From Pseudomonadota bacterium (lineage in GTDB: Bacteria; Pseudomonadota; Alphaproteobacteria; Rhodospirillales; 2-02-FULL-58-16), in assembly GCA_022572335.1 (NCBI GenBank), contig JACZWD010000037.1, positions 1-16,052 of the forward strand: a stretch of DNA of 16,052 nucleotides, written 5' to 3'. Made by a program: the position numbers and the translations under genes. The notes under the pieces were generated by a model. That model was not told the origin of the DNA. It searched no databases and saw only the letters and a list, made by a program, of their open reading frames with translations. Below are positions 1 to 5,399 of this stretch, piece by piece; within the stretch, counting starts at the first letter, position 1; every line of letters starts with the position of its first letter.

Positions 1-297
1 TCCCAGGAAATGCAGTTGGAACGGCTGATCAACGAATACCACTGGGGCGCCATCTACACCCGCCCCAACCTAGACGAGAAGAGCCGGGCAATGTGCGCCC
101 TTTCCGCCATGACCGTCCTGGGCATTTACGACCGGCAGATACGGCGGCGCATCGAGGGCGCGTTACGCGTGGGCATGTCGCCCCAGGAGATCATGGAGGT
201 CTTCATCCAGGTGATGCTCTACGGCGGATATTTCACCACCCGCACCGCTATGCGGATCGCCCGTTCCGTCTTCGTCGAACAGGGCCTAAAGACTTAG
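1..297 (+). CDS. Carboxymuconolactone decarboxylase (CMD) family protein, 5' truncated by window edge
   Basis: The reading frame is open from base 1 (S-Q-E precede the first Met at base 10), so the true start probably lies outside the window and this is the C-terminal part of a CMD-domain protein. Visible CMD features are the helical stretch RAMCALSAMTVLG, then RRRIEGALRVGMSPQEIMEV and the ending VMLYGGYFTTRTAMRIA, which matches the usual G-x-x-x-x-E-I helix followed by a Y-x-G helix. Family members either decarboxylate gamma-carboxymuconolactone in the protocatechuate pathway or are AhpD-like peroxidases. The AhpD C-x-x-C pair is not seen in this part, so a decarboxylase-like or unknown role fits better. 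An alpha/beta hydrolase starts 23 bases downstream, a pairing that resembles pcaC-pcaD, but no other protocatechuate gene is visible. Family is fairly sure; substrate is unknown. Confidence 0.8.
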   Translation, partial: SQEMQLERLINEYHWGAIYTRPNLDEKSRAMCALSAMTVLGIYDRQIRRRIEGALRVGMSPQEIMEVFIQVMLYGGYFTTRTAMRIARSVFVEQGLKT

Positions 298-320
298 CCC
301 GAAGACCTAGAGGTGCATAC

Positions 321-1112
321 ATGAAAGCCCGTTTGGACGACGGAACAGAGCTCTATTACAAGATCGACGACTTCACCGACCCTTGGACCCAACCCGAGAC
401 GGTGGTCCTTCACCACGGTATGGCCAAAAATCACAAACTGTGGTTCGGCTGGGTCCCCATCCTGGCCCGGCATTACCGGGTGATCCGTTTCGACATGCGG
501 GGCATGGGCCAGTCTTCGGTGCCCCAGCCGGGCTATCCATGGTCGGTGGACAATTTCGCCGCCGACCTGTTGGAATTCATGGACAAGCTAGAGCTGGAAA
601 AGGTACACCTGGTAGGCGAAACCGTGGGCGGTTCCATTTCCATGCGGTTCGCCACCCTACACCAGGAAAGGTTGCTGTCCCTCACCGCATGCACCTCACC
701 CACCAGCTTCAACGATCCTCATCACGGGGAGAGCGCGGACCTCATCGAAAAGGAAGGTGTGGTGGCGTGGGTGGAAAGCACCATCACCCGCCGCCTTGAC
801 CCTCAGATAGTGGACCCGGCCTACATTAGGTGGTACGCCGGCCAGATGGCCGCGACACCGGCCCACGTGGTCAGCGGCTTTCAACGAAATGCCGCCGGAG
901 ACCTTGGCCCCCAATTGTCCTCGGTCCAGACCCCCACGCTGATATTGGCCGCCGCCACCTTGCGGGAAGAGGTGCTGGGCGATTTTCGCAGCGCCGCGGA
1001 CCTGTTTCCCAACGGACGGCTGGTGGTGTTCCCCGGCGTCTCCGGATTCGTACAACACATTCTCCCGGTGCCCTGCGCCCGGGTTTGGCTTGATTTCGTC
1101 CAGAGTTTGTAA
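321..1112 (+). CDS. Alpha/beta hydrolase with Thr at the nucleophile position
   Basis: 263-residue single-domain alpha/beta hydrolase. The ATG at 321 is chosen because AGAGGTG (309-315) lies 5 bases upstream and the preceding gene ends at 297; the frame is open further upstream but lacks family similarity there. Visible elements are the oxyanion-loop HHGM near residue 31, the strand/turn RFDMRGMGQSS, the nucleophile elbow LVGETVGG and the C-terminal LDFV helix. The elbow normally reads G-x-S-x-G; here Thr101 takes the Ser position. The expected catalytic-His region reads PGVSGFVQH, with Gly242 where S-H-F might be expected and His246 four residues on, so the triad is uncertain. Enol-lactone hydrolysis (PcaD-like) is suggested only by the CMD neighbour. 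It may instead be a Thr-nucleophile subfamily or an inactive homologue. Probably co-transcribed with the CMD gene. Confidence 0.85.
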   Translation: MKARLDDGTELYYKIDDFTDPWTQPETVVLHHGMAKNHKLWFGWVPILARHYRVIRFDMRGMGQSSVPQPGYPWSVDNFAADLLEFMDKLELEKVHLVGETVGGSISMRFATLHQERLLSLTACTSPTSFNDPHHGESADLIEKEGVVAWVESTITRRLDPQIVDPAYIRWYAGQMAATPAHVVSGFQRNAAGDLGPQLSSVQTPTLILAAATLREEVLGDFRSAADLFPNGRLVVFPGVSGFVQHILPVPCARVWLDFVQSL

Positions 1113-1147
1113 CCGAAAGTAATCTAACCCCCCGGAGATTGCGCTGC

Positions 1148-1764
1148 TTGACTGAGGACACGGAATCGGCCCATTGCACCACCGAAACCCGGCGCGGACT
1201 GTTTGGCAATCGGCTCTTCGCGGGTTTGAGCGCGCTCTCGCATCCGGAAATCTTCGTCCGGCAGCACATCCTAGACCCCGGATTCGCCCGCAACCCCCGC
1301 CGTTACCTGGTTCAAGCCGGCCTGGCCACCCTGGCCATGCTGATCATTCTCATATTTGTGGATTCCCTGTCCAACGCCGCCCTGGCCGCCGGGTTGGCCT
1401 CCAGCGTGGTGACCCTGTTCATACACCCATCATTGCGCGTTGCCAGTACCCGCGCTCTGTGCGGCGGCCATATCCTGGCGTTGCTGATCGGTTCGGCATT
1501 TGCCCTTTTATCGACTGCGGGCCCGGTGAAAGATTTGATGCTCGACGTGCCCTTATTTAGCGACCTGGGACTGGCTCTGGTAGTGGCGATCTTGATCTTC
1601 GTCATGGCCGTACCGACACCGAGCGTCCGCCGGCCGCGGGCACCGTGCTGGCCATGGCCACCCGGCCTTGGGACATCAGGATAGCCGGCATCATCATAGC
1701 CACCGTGCTGCTGCTGGCGGTGTTCCGGCGATTGATCGGCCACCGGTTGCACGACTTGGAATGA
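1148..1764 (+). pseudogene. HPP-family integral membrane protein, interrupted by one frameshift
   Basis: The N-terminal part reads in one frame from TTG 1148 (GGAG at 1134-1137, 10 bases upstream; TTG 1139 is also open but sits too close to it). Predicted membrane segments include YLVQAGLATLAMLIILIFV, AALAAGLASSVVTLFI, HILALLIGSAFALL and LGLALVVAILIFVMAV. In this frame the protein would drift into Arg/Pro-rich sequence and stop at 1684. Moving back one base at 1610-1612 (GTA read again as ..A-ACC) gives TDTERPPAAGTVLAMATRPW, then a last membrane helix IAGIIIATVLLLAVF and a stop at 1762-1764. This is the HPP family's conserved loop plus terminal helix, so one base is missing near 1611. The signature His of HPP reads Arg (ERPP). 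HPP proteins are small membrane proteins, some linked to nitrite transport; the role here is unknown. A sequencing error is possible. Confidence 0.75.
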
Positions 1765-1770
1765 ATGTGG

Positions 1771-1789
1771 CCGGGCGGGAACCACCCGG
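1771..1789 (+). terminator. Hairpin just after the HPP gene, possible terminator
   Basis: CCGGGCGG-GAA-CCACCCGG folds into a stem of seven G-C pairs with one C/A mismatch and a three-base loop. It begins six bases after the restored HPP stop at 1764, which supports 1764 rather than 1684 as the ancestral gene end. The following sequence (GGTTAAACATTTT) has only a weak T-run, so termination is plausible but not certain. Confidence 0.4.
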
Positions 1790-1807
1790 GGTTAAACATT
1801 TTCCCAT

Positions 1808-1837
1808 TTGACCATATTCTGAGGGAACGCATACAAT
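1808..1837 (+). promoter_or_regulatory. Candidate sigma-70-type promoter ahead of the MmgE/PrpD remnant
   Basis: TTGACC (1808-1813) and TACAAT (1832-1837) are each one base from consensus and are separated by 18 bases. The predicted start would give a leader of about 130 bases before the TTG at 1978. In that leader TTTACCCGG occurs twice (1871-1879 and 1884-1892), 13 bases apart, which could be an operator or chance. Confidence 0.5.
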
Positions 1838-1977
1838 CTCCCACGGCCCAGTTACGTTAGAGTCGGCCGCTTTACCCGGTCGATTTACCCGGCGATCGGA
1901 TTAATCAACATCGGCAAACTTGGGGTAACCTTGGTCTCTCGCGCCAGCCGCACTGGACGCGCCGAGGAGGTGCAAAA

Positions 1978-2205
1978 TTGGCCGATTCCTTGAGCAGGAC
2001 CCTAGCCCGGTTTTCCCACGCGCTGGATTACGAAGCGCTGCCTCCTCAAGTGGTCGATAAGATCAAAGCCTCTTTGCTTCACGGGCTGATCATTGCCATC
2101 GTGGGGGCGGACACCGGCCACGGCAAGGCAGCCATCGAGTTCGCCAAAACCGAAGAGCCCAAGGCCGACGGGGCCACCATATTGGTCGACGGCGCCCGGG
2201 CCCCG
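1978..2205 (+). pseudogene. MmgE/PrpD-family N-terminal fragment
   Basis: Translation starts at TTG 1978 behind a near-perfect Shine-Dalgarno GAGGAGGTG (1963-1971). The first ~75 residues fit the N-terminus of the MmgE/PrpD family (2-methylcitrate dehydratase-like; roughly 450 residues when complete): RFSHALDYEALPPQVVDKIK, then SLLHGLIIAIVGADTG and GATILVDGAR. From about residue 76 (base ~2205) the reading continues only as Arg/Pro-rich sequence to a stop at 2640, antisense to the 4-fold beta flower gene. I found no convincing continuation in either other frame. The gene therefore lost its last five-sixths by deletion, recombination or an assembly join. A normal promoter and ribosome site suggest it was functional until recently. 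The end coordinate marks where family similarity fades, not a stop codon. Confidence 0.7.
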
Positions 2206-2265
2206 GCGCGGCGCCGGCGTGGCGCGCCCGTGCGGGCGCGGCGGGGTATCGCCGTGCACCCGTCC

Positions 2266-2559
2266 CTATACGTCGTCGAGGGCGTCCACCCACCCCTCGA
2301 GAGGGTCCTTCGCGGCGCGCGGTTTCCCGGCCCGCGAAGCGCCCGGCACGGCGACCCGGGGCGGCTTCGGCGCATGCGGGCAGTCGACGATCCTTTTCAG
2401 GACGTAGTGGTCCTCGACAATCTCGCCGAGGAAGCGCCCCGAGTTCAGCCAGACCTGACCGTCCTCGCTCCATCCCAGATAGGTCCCGTCCGCCGCGTAC
2501 AACCGGTCCTCGGCGAGGAATCCGAAATATTCGCCGTTCCACCTGTAGATTGCGGTCAT
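2266..2559 (-). CDS. 4-fold beta flower domain protein
   Basis: 97 residues, starting MTAIYRWNGEYFGFL. The start at 2559 is favoured because the family similarity begins exactly there; GGGAG lies about 10 bases upstream. Residues 1-57 contain three matching turns, GEYFG (9-13), GTYLG (25-29) and GRFLG (41-45), spaced exactly 16 residues apart. Each is followed by a short strand, and the domain ends in HYVLKR. This is the pattern of the small 4-fold beta flower proteins, whose biochemical function is unknown. Residues 58-97 are a basic, Pro/Ala-rich tail (HAPKPPRVAVPGASRAGKPR) that looks disordered. No signal peptide or membrane segment is visible. It lies downstream of tRNA-His on the same strand and converges on the broken MmgE/PrpD gene. 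Confidence 0.75.
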   Translation of the reverse strand: MTAIYRWNGEYFGFLAEDRLYAADGTYLGWSEDGQVWLNSGRFLGEIVEDHYVLKRIVDCPHAPKPPRVAVPGASRAGKPRAAKDPLEGWVDALDDV

Positions 2560-2886
2560 GGGTCTTCCACTCCCTGCAATGCCCGGCCACTGGCCGCAGG
2601 TATTCCGCCCTATAATACCCCCAACAATTTTGTCGCCTAGCCCGTTTTTGCCGGCCCCGCGGATGGGTTGGGGCAGCGGATGGGACGCAAAAAATTTCCG
2701 CAATAAAAGGGCGGAATGCCACGCCTCTCCAATGCCACGCCGGACGGCTTGCGCACCCCCGGCGGTCCCATCCGTCGGTTTCGCACCGATCGCCCCGGAG
2801 GCGATTGGCAGCGAGGCGCCGGCGGCTCGGGCCCACGGCCGCGAAAGACTCGGATTTCCCGGACGATCAACCCCTTGGGAGAGGGT
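2560..2886. other. Gap between the beta flower gene and tRNA-His
   Basis: No coding sequence is credible here. Translations are rich in Arg and Pro, and the long minus-strand extension upstream of 2559 runs straight through the tRNA. The gap holds a minus-strand terminator (2689-2716) and a possible minus-strand -10 box, TATTAT (2617 to 2612), about 50 bases upstream of the beta flower start with no good -35 box. CAACCC/GGGTTG (within 2867-2889) is a weak extra hairpin just after the tRNA. Confidence 0.6.
2689..2716 (-). terminator. Rho-independent terminator downstream of tRNA-His
   Basis: Read on the minus strand, TTCCGC (2716-2711) pairs with GCGGAA (2701-2696) across a 9-base loop, and a run of six T (2694-2689) follows. 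It lies 170 bases beyond the tRNA 3' end, so it may end the tRNA transcript. It would also separate that transcript from the beta flower gene. Confidence 0.55.
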
Positions 2887-2964
2887 TGGGGTGGCTGAGG
2901 GGAATTGAACCCCCGACCCCCAGATCCACAATCTGGTGCTCTAACCAACTGAGCTACAGCCACC
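2887..2964 (-). tRNA. tRNA-His, anticodon GTG
   Basis: The minus-strand transcript begins with the extra G-1 diagnostic of tRNA-His (2964), followed by the acceptor GTGGCTG, which pairs with CAGCCAC and leaves C73 opposite G-1. The D arm is GCTC-AGTTGGTTA-GAGC. The anticodon arm CCAGA-TTGTGGA-TCTGG has GTG in the middle of its loop. The T arm is GGGGG-TTCAATT-CCCC with the usual TTC. CCA is encoded at 2889-2887. All arms pair cleanly, so it should be functional. Confidence 0.97.
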
Positions 2965-2978
2965 ATCGCGGGGTCCCT

Positions 2979-3007
2979 GATGTAGACCCGTGCCTGCGGC
3001 CCGTCAA
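2979..3007 (-). promoter_or_regulatory. Promoter for tRNA-His
   Basis: On the minus strand CTTGACG, with TTGACG at 3007-3002, is a strong -35 of the kind common in alphaproteobacteria. It is followed after exactly 17 bases by TACATC (2984-2979), a weak -10. The predicted transcription start falls about 8 bases before the tRNA 5' end, which fits a tRNA promoter. Confidence 0.55.
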
Positions 3008-3024
3008 GCGCCCGCCGGGGCCGG

Positions 3025-3369
3025 TTATTTGGTCCGGAAACCGTCGCGCACCCAGGGGTAGGTCCGGTAGCAGACGAAGGCCGCGATGAGGACGACGATA
3101 GCGATCACGACCATGCCCGCCTGGCCGCGTTCGTGCTCCCACCGGTATTTGGCTATCACCCTTTTGCGGCACAGATAGGCGAACACGACGACCCCTTCAT
3201 CGCATTCCCGCACCAATTCCGCTTTGATGGCCTGCCCCTGCGCGGTGGAGTCCGCCGGTGGGTCATAGGGAACCGCCGCCAAGCGGAGAATGGCGAAACC
3301 CACGGCGATGACGACGAACGCCACTATGCCGAGGCGTTCGAATCCTTCCTTGTAGCGGCTGAGCGGCAT
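3025..3369 (-). CDS. Small two-helix membrane protein, unknown function
   Basis: 114 residues. ATG 3369 is preferred over ATG 3381 because GGGAG lies 5 bases ahead of it and because a TATAAT at 3393-3388 would leave no leader for the upstream start. There are two predicted membrane segments: LGIVAFVVIAVGFAILRLAAV (about residues 13-33) and GMVVIAIVVLIAAFVCYRTY (about 85-104). Between them is a ~50-residue soluble loop with two Cys (ECDEG, YLCRK), and the protein ends in WVRDGFRTK. I do not recognise a family. It is divergent from the aminotransferase and upstream of tRNA-His on the same strand. Length, helix pattern and codon use suggest a real gene; no function is proposed. Confidence 0.65.
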   Translation of the reverse strand: MPLSRYKEGFERLGIVAFVVIAVGFAILRLAAVPYDPPADSTAQGQAIKAELVRECDEGVVVFAYLCRKRVIAKYRWEHERGQAGMVVIAIVVLIAAFVCYRTYPWVRDGFRTK

Positions 3370-3387
3370 TTTAGCTCCCATCGCGCG

Positions 3388-3396
3388 ATTATACCA
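3388..3396 (-). promoter_or_regulatory. Extended -10 promoter for the small membrane protein
   Basis: The minus strand reads TGGTATAAT (3396-3388), a perfect -10 hexamer with the TG-n extension. No good -35 is present at 16-18 bases. Transcription would start near 3381, giving a leader of about 12 bases that just includes the ribosome site of the gene starting at 3369. Confidence 0.45.
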
Positions 3397-3560
3397 CGGG
3401 CGTCGTCGAAATTCCCGCCGCCGCGGCGGCGGGCGTCCCGACCCGGCCCTGCCGGCCCGGGCCCGGACGGCACCCGGGCCGGCGGTCTGTCGTTGCTCTT
3501 TGCGCCGCCGTATACCATAACGTGGCCCACGTCCACGCACGCGCCATGAGAGGGATCGCC

Positions 3561-4724
3561 ATGGGACGCTTGGCCGCCGGAATGTCCCGGCTGGGAACGG
3601 AATCGGCCTTCGAGGTCCTGGCCCGCGCCAAGGCCCTGGAAGAGGAAGGCCGGGACATCATCAATCTCGGCATCGGCCAGCCCGACTTCACCACGCCCCA
3701 GAACATCGTCGAGGCGGCGGTCAAGGCGCTGCGCGACGGCCATCACGGCTATACCCCCGCCGGCGGCATCGGGCCCCTGCGCGAGGCCGTCGCCGCGGAC
3801 ATCGAGAAAATGCGCGGCGTCGCCGTCGACCCGGGCCACGTGGTGGTGGTGCCCGGCGGCAAGGTGACCATGTTCTTCGCCATCATCATGTTCGGCGAGC
3901 CGGGGGTGGAAATCCTCTATCCCAACCCCGGGTTTCCCATCTACGAATCGGTCATCAACTTCACCGGCGCCAAGGCCGTGCCCATGCCCCTGCACGAGGA
4001 AACCGGCTTCTCGTTCAACGCCGAGGAAGTCCTGGAGCGCATCACCCCGGCGACGCGGCTCATCGTCCTCAACAGCCCCGCCAACCCCACCGGCGGCGTC
4101 GTCCCGCGCGCCGAGATCGAGCGCCTCGTCGAAGGGCTCGAGGCCCACCCCGGCGTCACCATCCTCAGCGACGAGATCTACAGCCGCATGCTGTACGACG
4201 GCCGCACCCACGTCAGCCTGCTGGAGTACGAGACCATCCGCGACCGCCTCATCATGCTCGACGGCTGGAGCAAGACCTATGCCATGACCGGCTGGCGCCT
4301 GGGCTACGGCGTGTGGCCGGCGTCCCTGGTGGCAGCGGCGACGCGCCTCGCCATCAACTGCCACAGTTGCGTCAACGCGGCCACCCAGTACGCCGGAATC
4401 GAGGCGCTCACCGGCCCCCAGGACTCCGTGGACCGCATGGTCGCCGCCTTTGACGAGAGGCGCGGCGTCATCGTCGAGGCGTTGAACGCCATTCCCGGTT
4501 TCCGCTGCACGGAGCCGGGCGGCGCCTTTTACGCCTTCCCCGACATCACCGGCACCGGCATGGGCGCGGCGGAGCTGCAGGACAGGCTGCTCGCCGAGGC
4601 CGGCGTCGCCACCGTCGCCGGAACCAGTTTCGGCGTCCACGGCGAGGGGTACCTGCGGTTTTCGTACGCCAACAGCACGGACAACATCCGCCAGGCCGCG
4701 CGGCGCATCCGCGAATGCCTGTGA
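3561..4724 (+). CDS. Class I/II PLP-dependent aminotransferase (aspartate aminotransferase-like)
   Basis: 387 residues, normal for fold-type I class I aminotransferases. ATG 3561 is chosen because GAGAGGG (3548-3554) is well placed; ATG 3546 is also in frame. Motifs in order: INLGIGQPDFTTP at the N-terminus, GYTPAGGIGPLREAV, the PLP-anchoring region PNPGFPIYES, NSPANPTGG, SDEIYSRMLYDG with the Asp contacting the pyridine nitrogen and the Tyr contacting the PLP oxygen, and GWSKTYAMTGWRLGYG with Lys238 as the Schiff-base lysine. Near the end, YLRFSYANS carries Arg366, the alpha-carboxylate ligand. All catalytic residues are present, so it should be active in the cytoplasm. Substrate cannot be assigned with confidence; aspartate, alanine or other acceptors are possible. 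It stands alone between a divergent membrane gene and the glnB promoter region. Confidence 0.93.
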   Translation: MGRLAAGMSRLGTESAFEVLARAKALEEEGRDIINLGIGQPDFTTPQNIVEAAVKALRDGHHGYTPAGGIGPLREAVAADIEKMRGVAVDPGHVVVVPGGKVTMFFAIIMFGEPGVEILYPNPGFPIYESVINFTGAKAVPMPLHEETGFSFNAEEVLERITPATRLIVLNSPANPTGGVVPRAEIERLVEGLEAHPGVTILSDEIYSRMLYDGRTHVSLLEYETIRDRLIMLDGWSKTYAMTGWRLGYGVWPASLVAAATRLAINCHSCVNAATQYAGIEALTGPQDSVDRMVAAFDERRGVIVEALNAIPGFRCTEPGGAFYAFPDITGTGMGAAELQDRLLAEAGVATVAGTSFGVHGEGYLRFSYANSTDNIRQAARRIRECL

Positions 4725-4757
4725 GGCCCTTCAAGGCGTGTTTGATTTTTAGGCAAC

Positions 4758-4774
4758 TGCATGATAATTAGGCA
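4758..4774 (+). promoter_or_regulatory. Possible NtrC-type enhancer half-site pair upstream of glnB
   Basis: TGC-N11-GCA (4758-4774) matches the spacing of the NtrC site TGCACC-N5-GGTGCA, but the inner bases are poor. Its centre lies about 120 bases before the predicted sigma-54 start, where NtrC enhancers usually sit. A sigma-70-like GATAAT (4763-4768) lies inside it. Only six bases are fixed, so chance is a real possibility. Confidence 0.3.
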
Positions 4775-4858
4775 CAAAATATGGCCATTCCGCTGCCTGA
4801 ACGGTGCGGCGACCCTTCGTTTTCCCCGGATTTCCAGGGAATCACCGCTCCACGCCGG

Positions 4859-4874
4859 TTGGCACGCGCCATGC
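4859..4874 (+). promoter_or_regulatory. Sigma-54 (RpoN) promoter for glnB
   Basis: TTGGCACG-CGCC-ATGC matches the RpoN consensus YTGGCACG-N4-TTGC at all but one position, with exact GG-N10-GC spacing. Transcription should start near 4886, giving a leader of about 125 bases to the glnB ATG at 5011. Nitrogen-regulated sigma-54 transcription of glnB is well known in proteobacteria, which adds weight to the match. Confidence 0.75.
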
Positions 4875-4926
4875 TAATGGTAGAGGCGGGGCTAATGGTA
4901 GAGGCGGGGCTAATGGAAAGGCGGGC
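4874..4926 (+). repeat. Three 18-bp tandem repeats at the predicted glnB transcription start
   Basis: Two identical copies of CTAATGGTAGAGGCGGGG (4874-4891 and 4892-4909) are followed by a degenerate third (4910-4926, starting CTAATGGAAAGGCGGG). The first copy begins at the -12 GC of the sigma-54 promoter, so the array covers the start site and early leader. Function unknown; the array could simply be replication slippage. Confidence 0.85.
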
Positions 4927-4961
4927 GATCACCAGGCCGGACGACCGATGCCGGGCGCGCC

Positions 4962-4979
4962 GGCCGGCGCATGCCGGCC
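4962..4979 (+). promoter_or_regulatory. Hairpin in the glnB leader
   Basis: GGCCGGC-GCAT-GCCGGCC is a perfect 7-bp G/C stem with a 4-base loop. It ends 11 bases before the ribosome binding site ACGGAGGGG (4991-4999). No T-run follows, so it is not a standard terminator. It may affect mRNA stability or translation. Confidence 0.4.
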
Positions 4980-5010
4980 CGGCCCATCAGACGGAGGGGC
5001 GCACGACCCG

Positions 5011-5349
5011 ATGAAAAAGATCGAAGCCATCATCAAGCCCTTCAAGCTGGACGAGGTTAAGGAGGCGCTGCACGACATCGGCCTGCAAGGCCTCACCGTC
5101 ATCGAGGCCAAGGGCTTCGGCCGCCAGAAGGGCCACACGGAGCTGTACCGCGGGGCCGAGTACGTGGTCGATTTCCTGCCCAAGGTGAAGATCGAGCTGG
5201 TCGTCGACGACCCGTTGCTGGAAAGGGCCATCGAGGCCATCCAGCGGGCGGCCTACACGGGCCGCATCGGCGACGGCAAGATCTTCGTCTCCCCGGTGGA
5301 AGAGGCGATCCGGGTACGCACCGGGGAGAGAGGCAAGGATGCCATCTAG
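5011..5349 (+). CDS. glnB: Nitrogen regulatory protein P-II (GlnB)
   Basis: 112 residues, the family length, starting MKKIEAIIKPFKLDEVKEAL. PII is a trimeric cytoplasmic sensor that binds ATP/ADP and 2-oxoglutarate and controls NtrB, GlnE (adenylyltransferase) and ammonium transport. The T-loop is intact: KGFGRQKGHTELYRGAEY ends at Tyr51, the uridylylation site. The C-terminal signature TGRIGDGKIFV and the ATP-contacting RTGE are present. The ATG is preceded by ACGGAGGGG (4991-4999). A sigma-54 promoter lies 140 bases upstream. In many alphaproteobacteria glnA follows directly; here the next host gene, beyond an IS, is an AsmA-family gene. The TAG stop is made of TA plus the first base of the IS, and the protein end (KDAI) is unchanged. 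It could be GlnK rather than GlnB by role, but no amtB is next to it. Confidence 0.97.
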   Translation: MKKIEAIIKPFKLDEVKEALHDIGLQGLTVIEAKGFGRQKGHTELYRGAEYVVDFLPKVKIELVVDDPLLERAIEAIQRAAYTGRIGDGKIFVSPVEEAIRVRTGERGKDAI

Positions 5350-5364
5350 TGCACTGACGCAAAC
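5349..5364 (+). repeat. Left terminal inverted repeat of the IS630 element
   Basis: GTGCACTGACGCAAAC directly follows the TA target site. It matches the right end at 12 of 16 positions, including the first six. Confidence 0.8.
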
Positions 5365-5399
5365 ACAGGATTCACGAACTCCCGCAGGCATGCGAGTCT

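Noticed and set aside
2206..2640. Continuation of the MmgE/PrpD frame to a stop at 2640
   Set aside because: Arg/Pro-rich sequence antisense to the beta flower gene, with no similarity to MmgE/PrpD in this or neighbouring frames.
2890..2964. tRNA-His 3' end as a proven integration site
   Set aside because: No integrase and no second copy of the tRNA 3' end were found in the window; kept only as a possibility.
3324..4640. 438-codon antisense frame over the aminotransferase
   Set aside because: Shadow of the aminotransferase codon pattern. It also runs through the divergent promoter region and overlaps the small membrane gene.
4874..4926. Tandem repeats as a CRISPR array
   Set aside because: Units are 18 bp with no spacers, and no cas gene is present.
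4781..5014. Frame encoding LMVEAG repeats upstream of glnB
   Set aside because: The repeated residues come only from the 18-bp DNA repeat; the frame overlaps the glnB promoter and leader and has no family.
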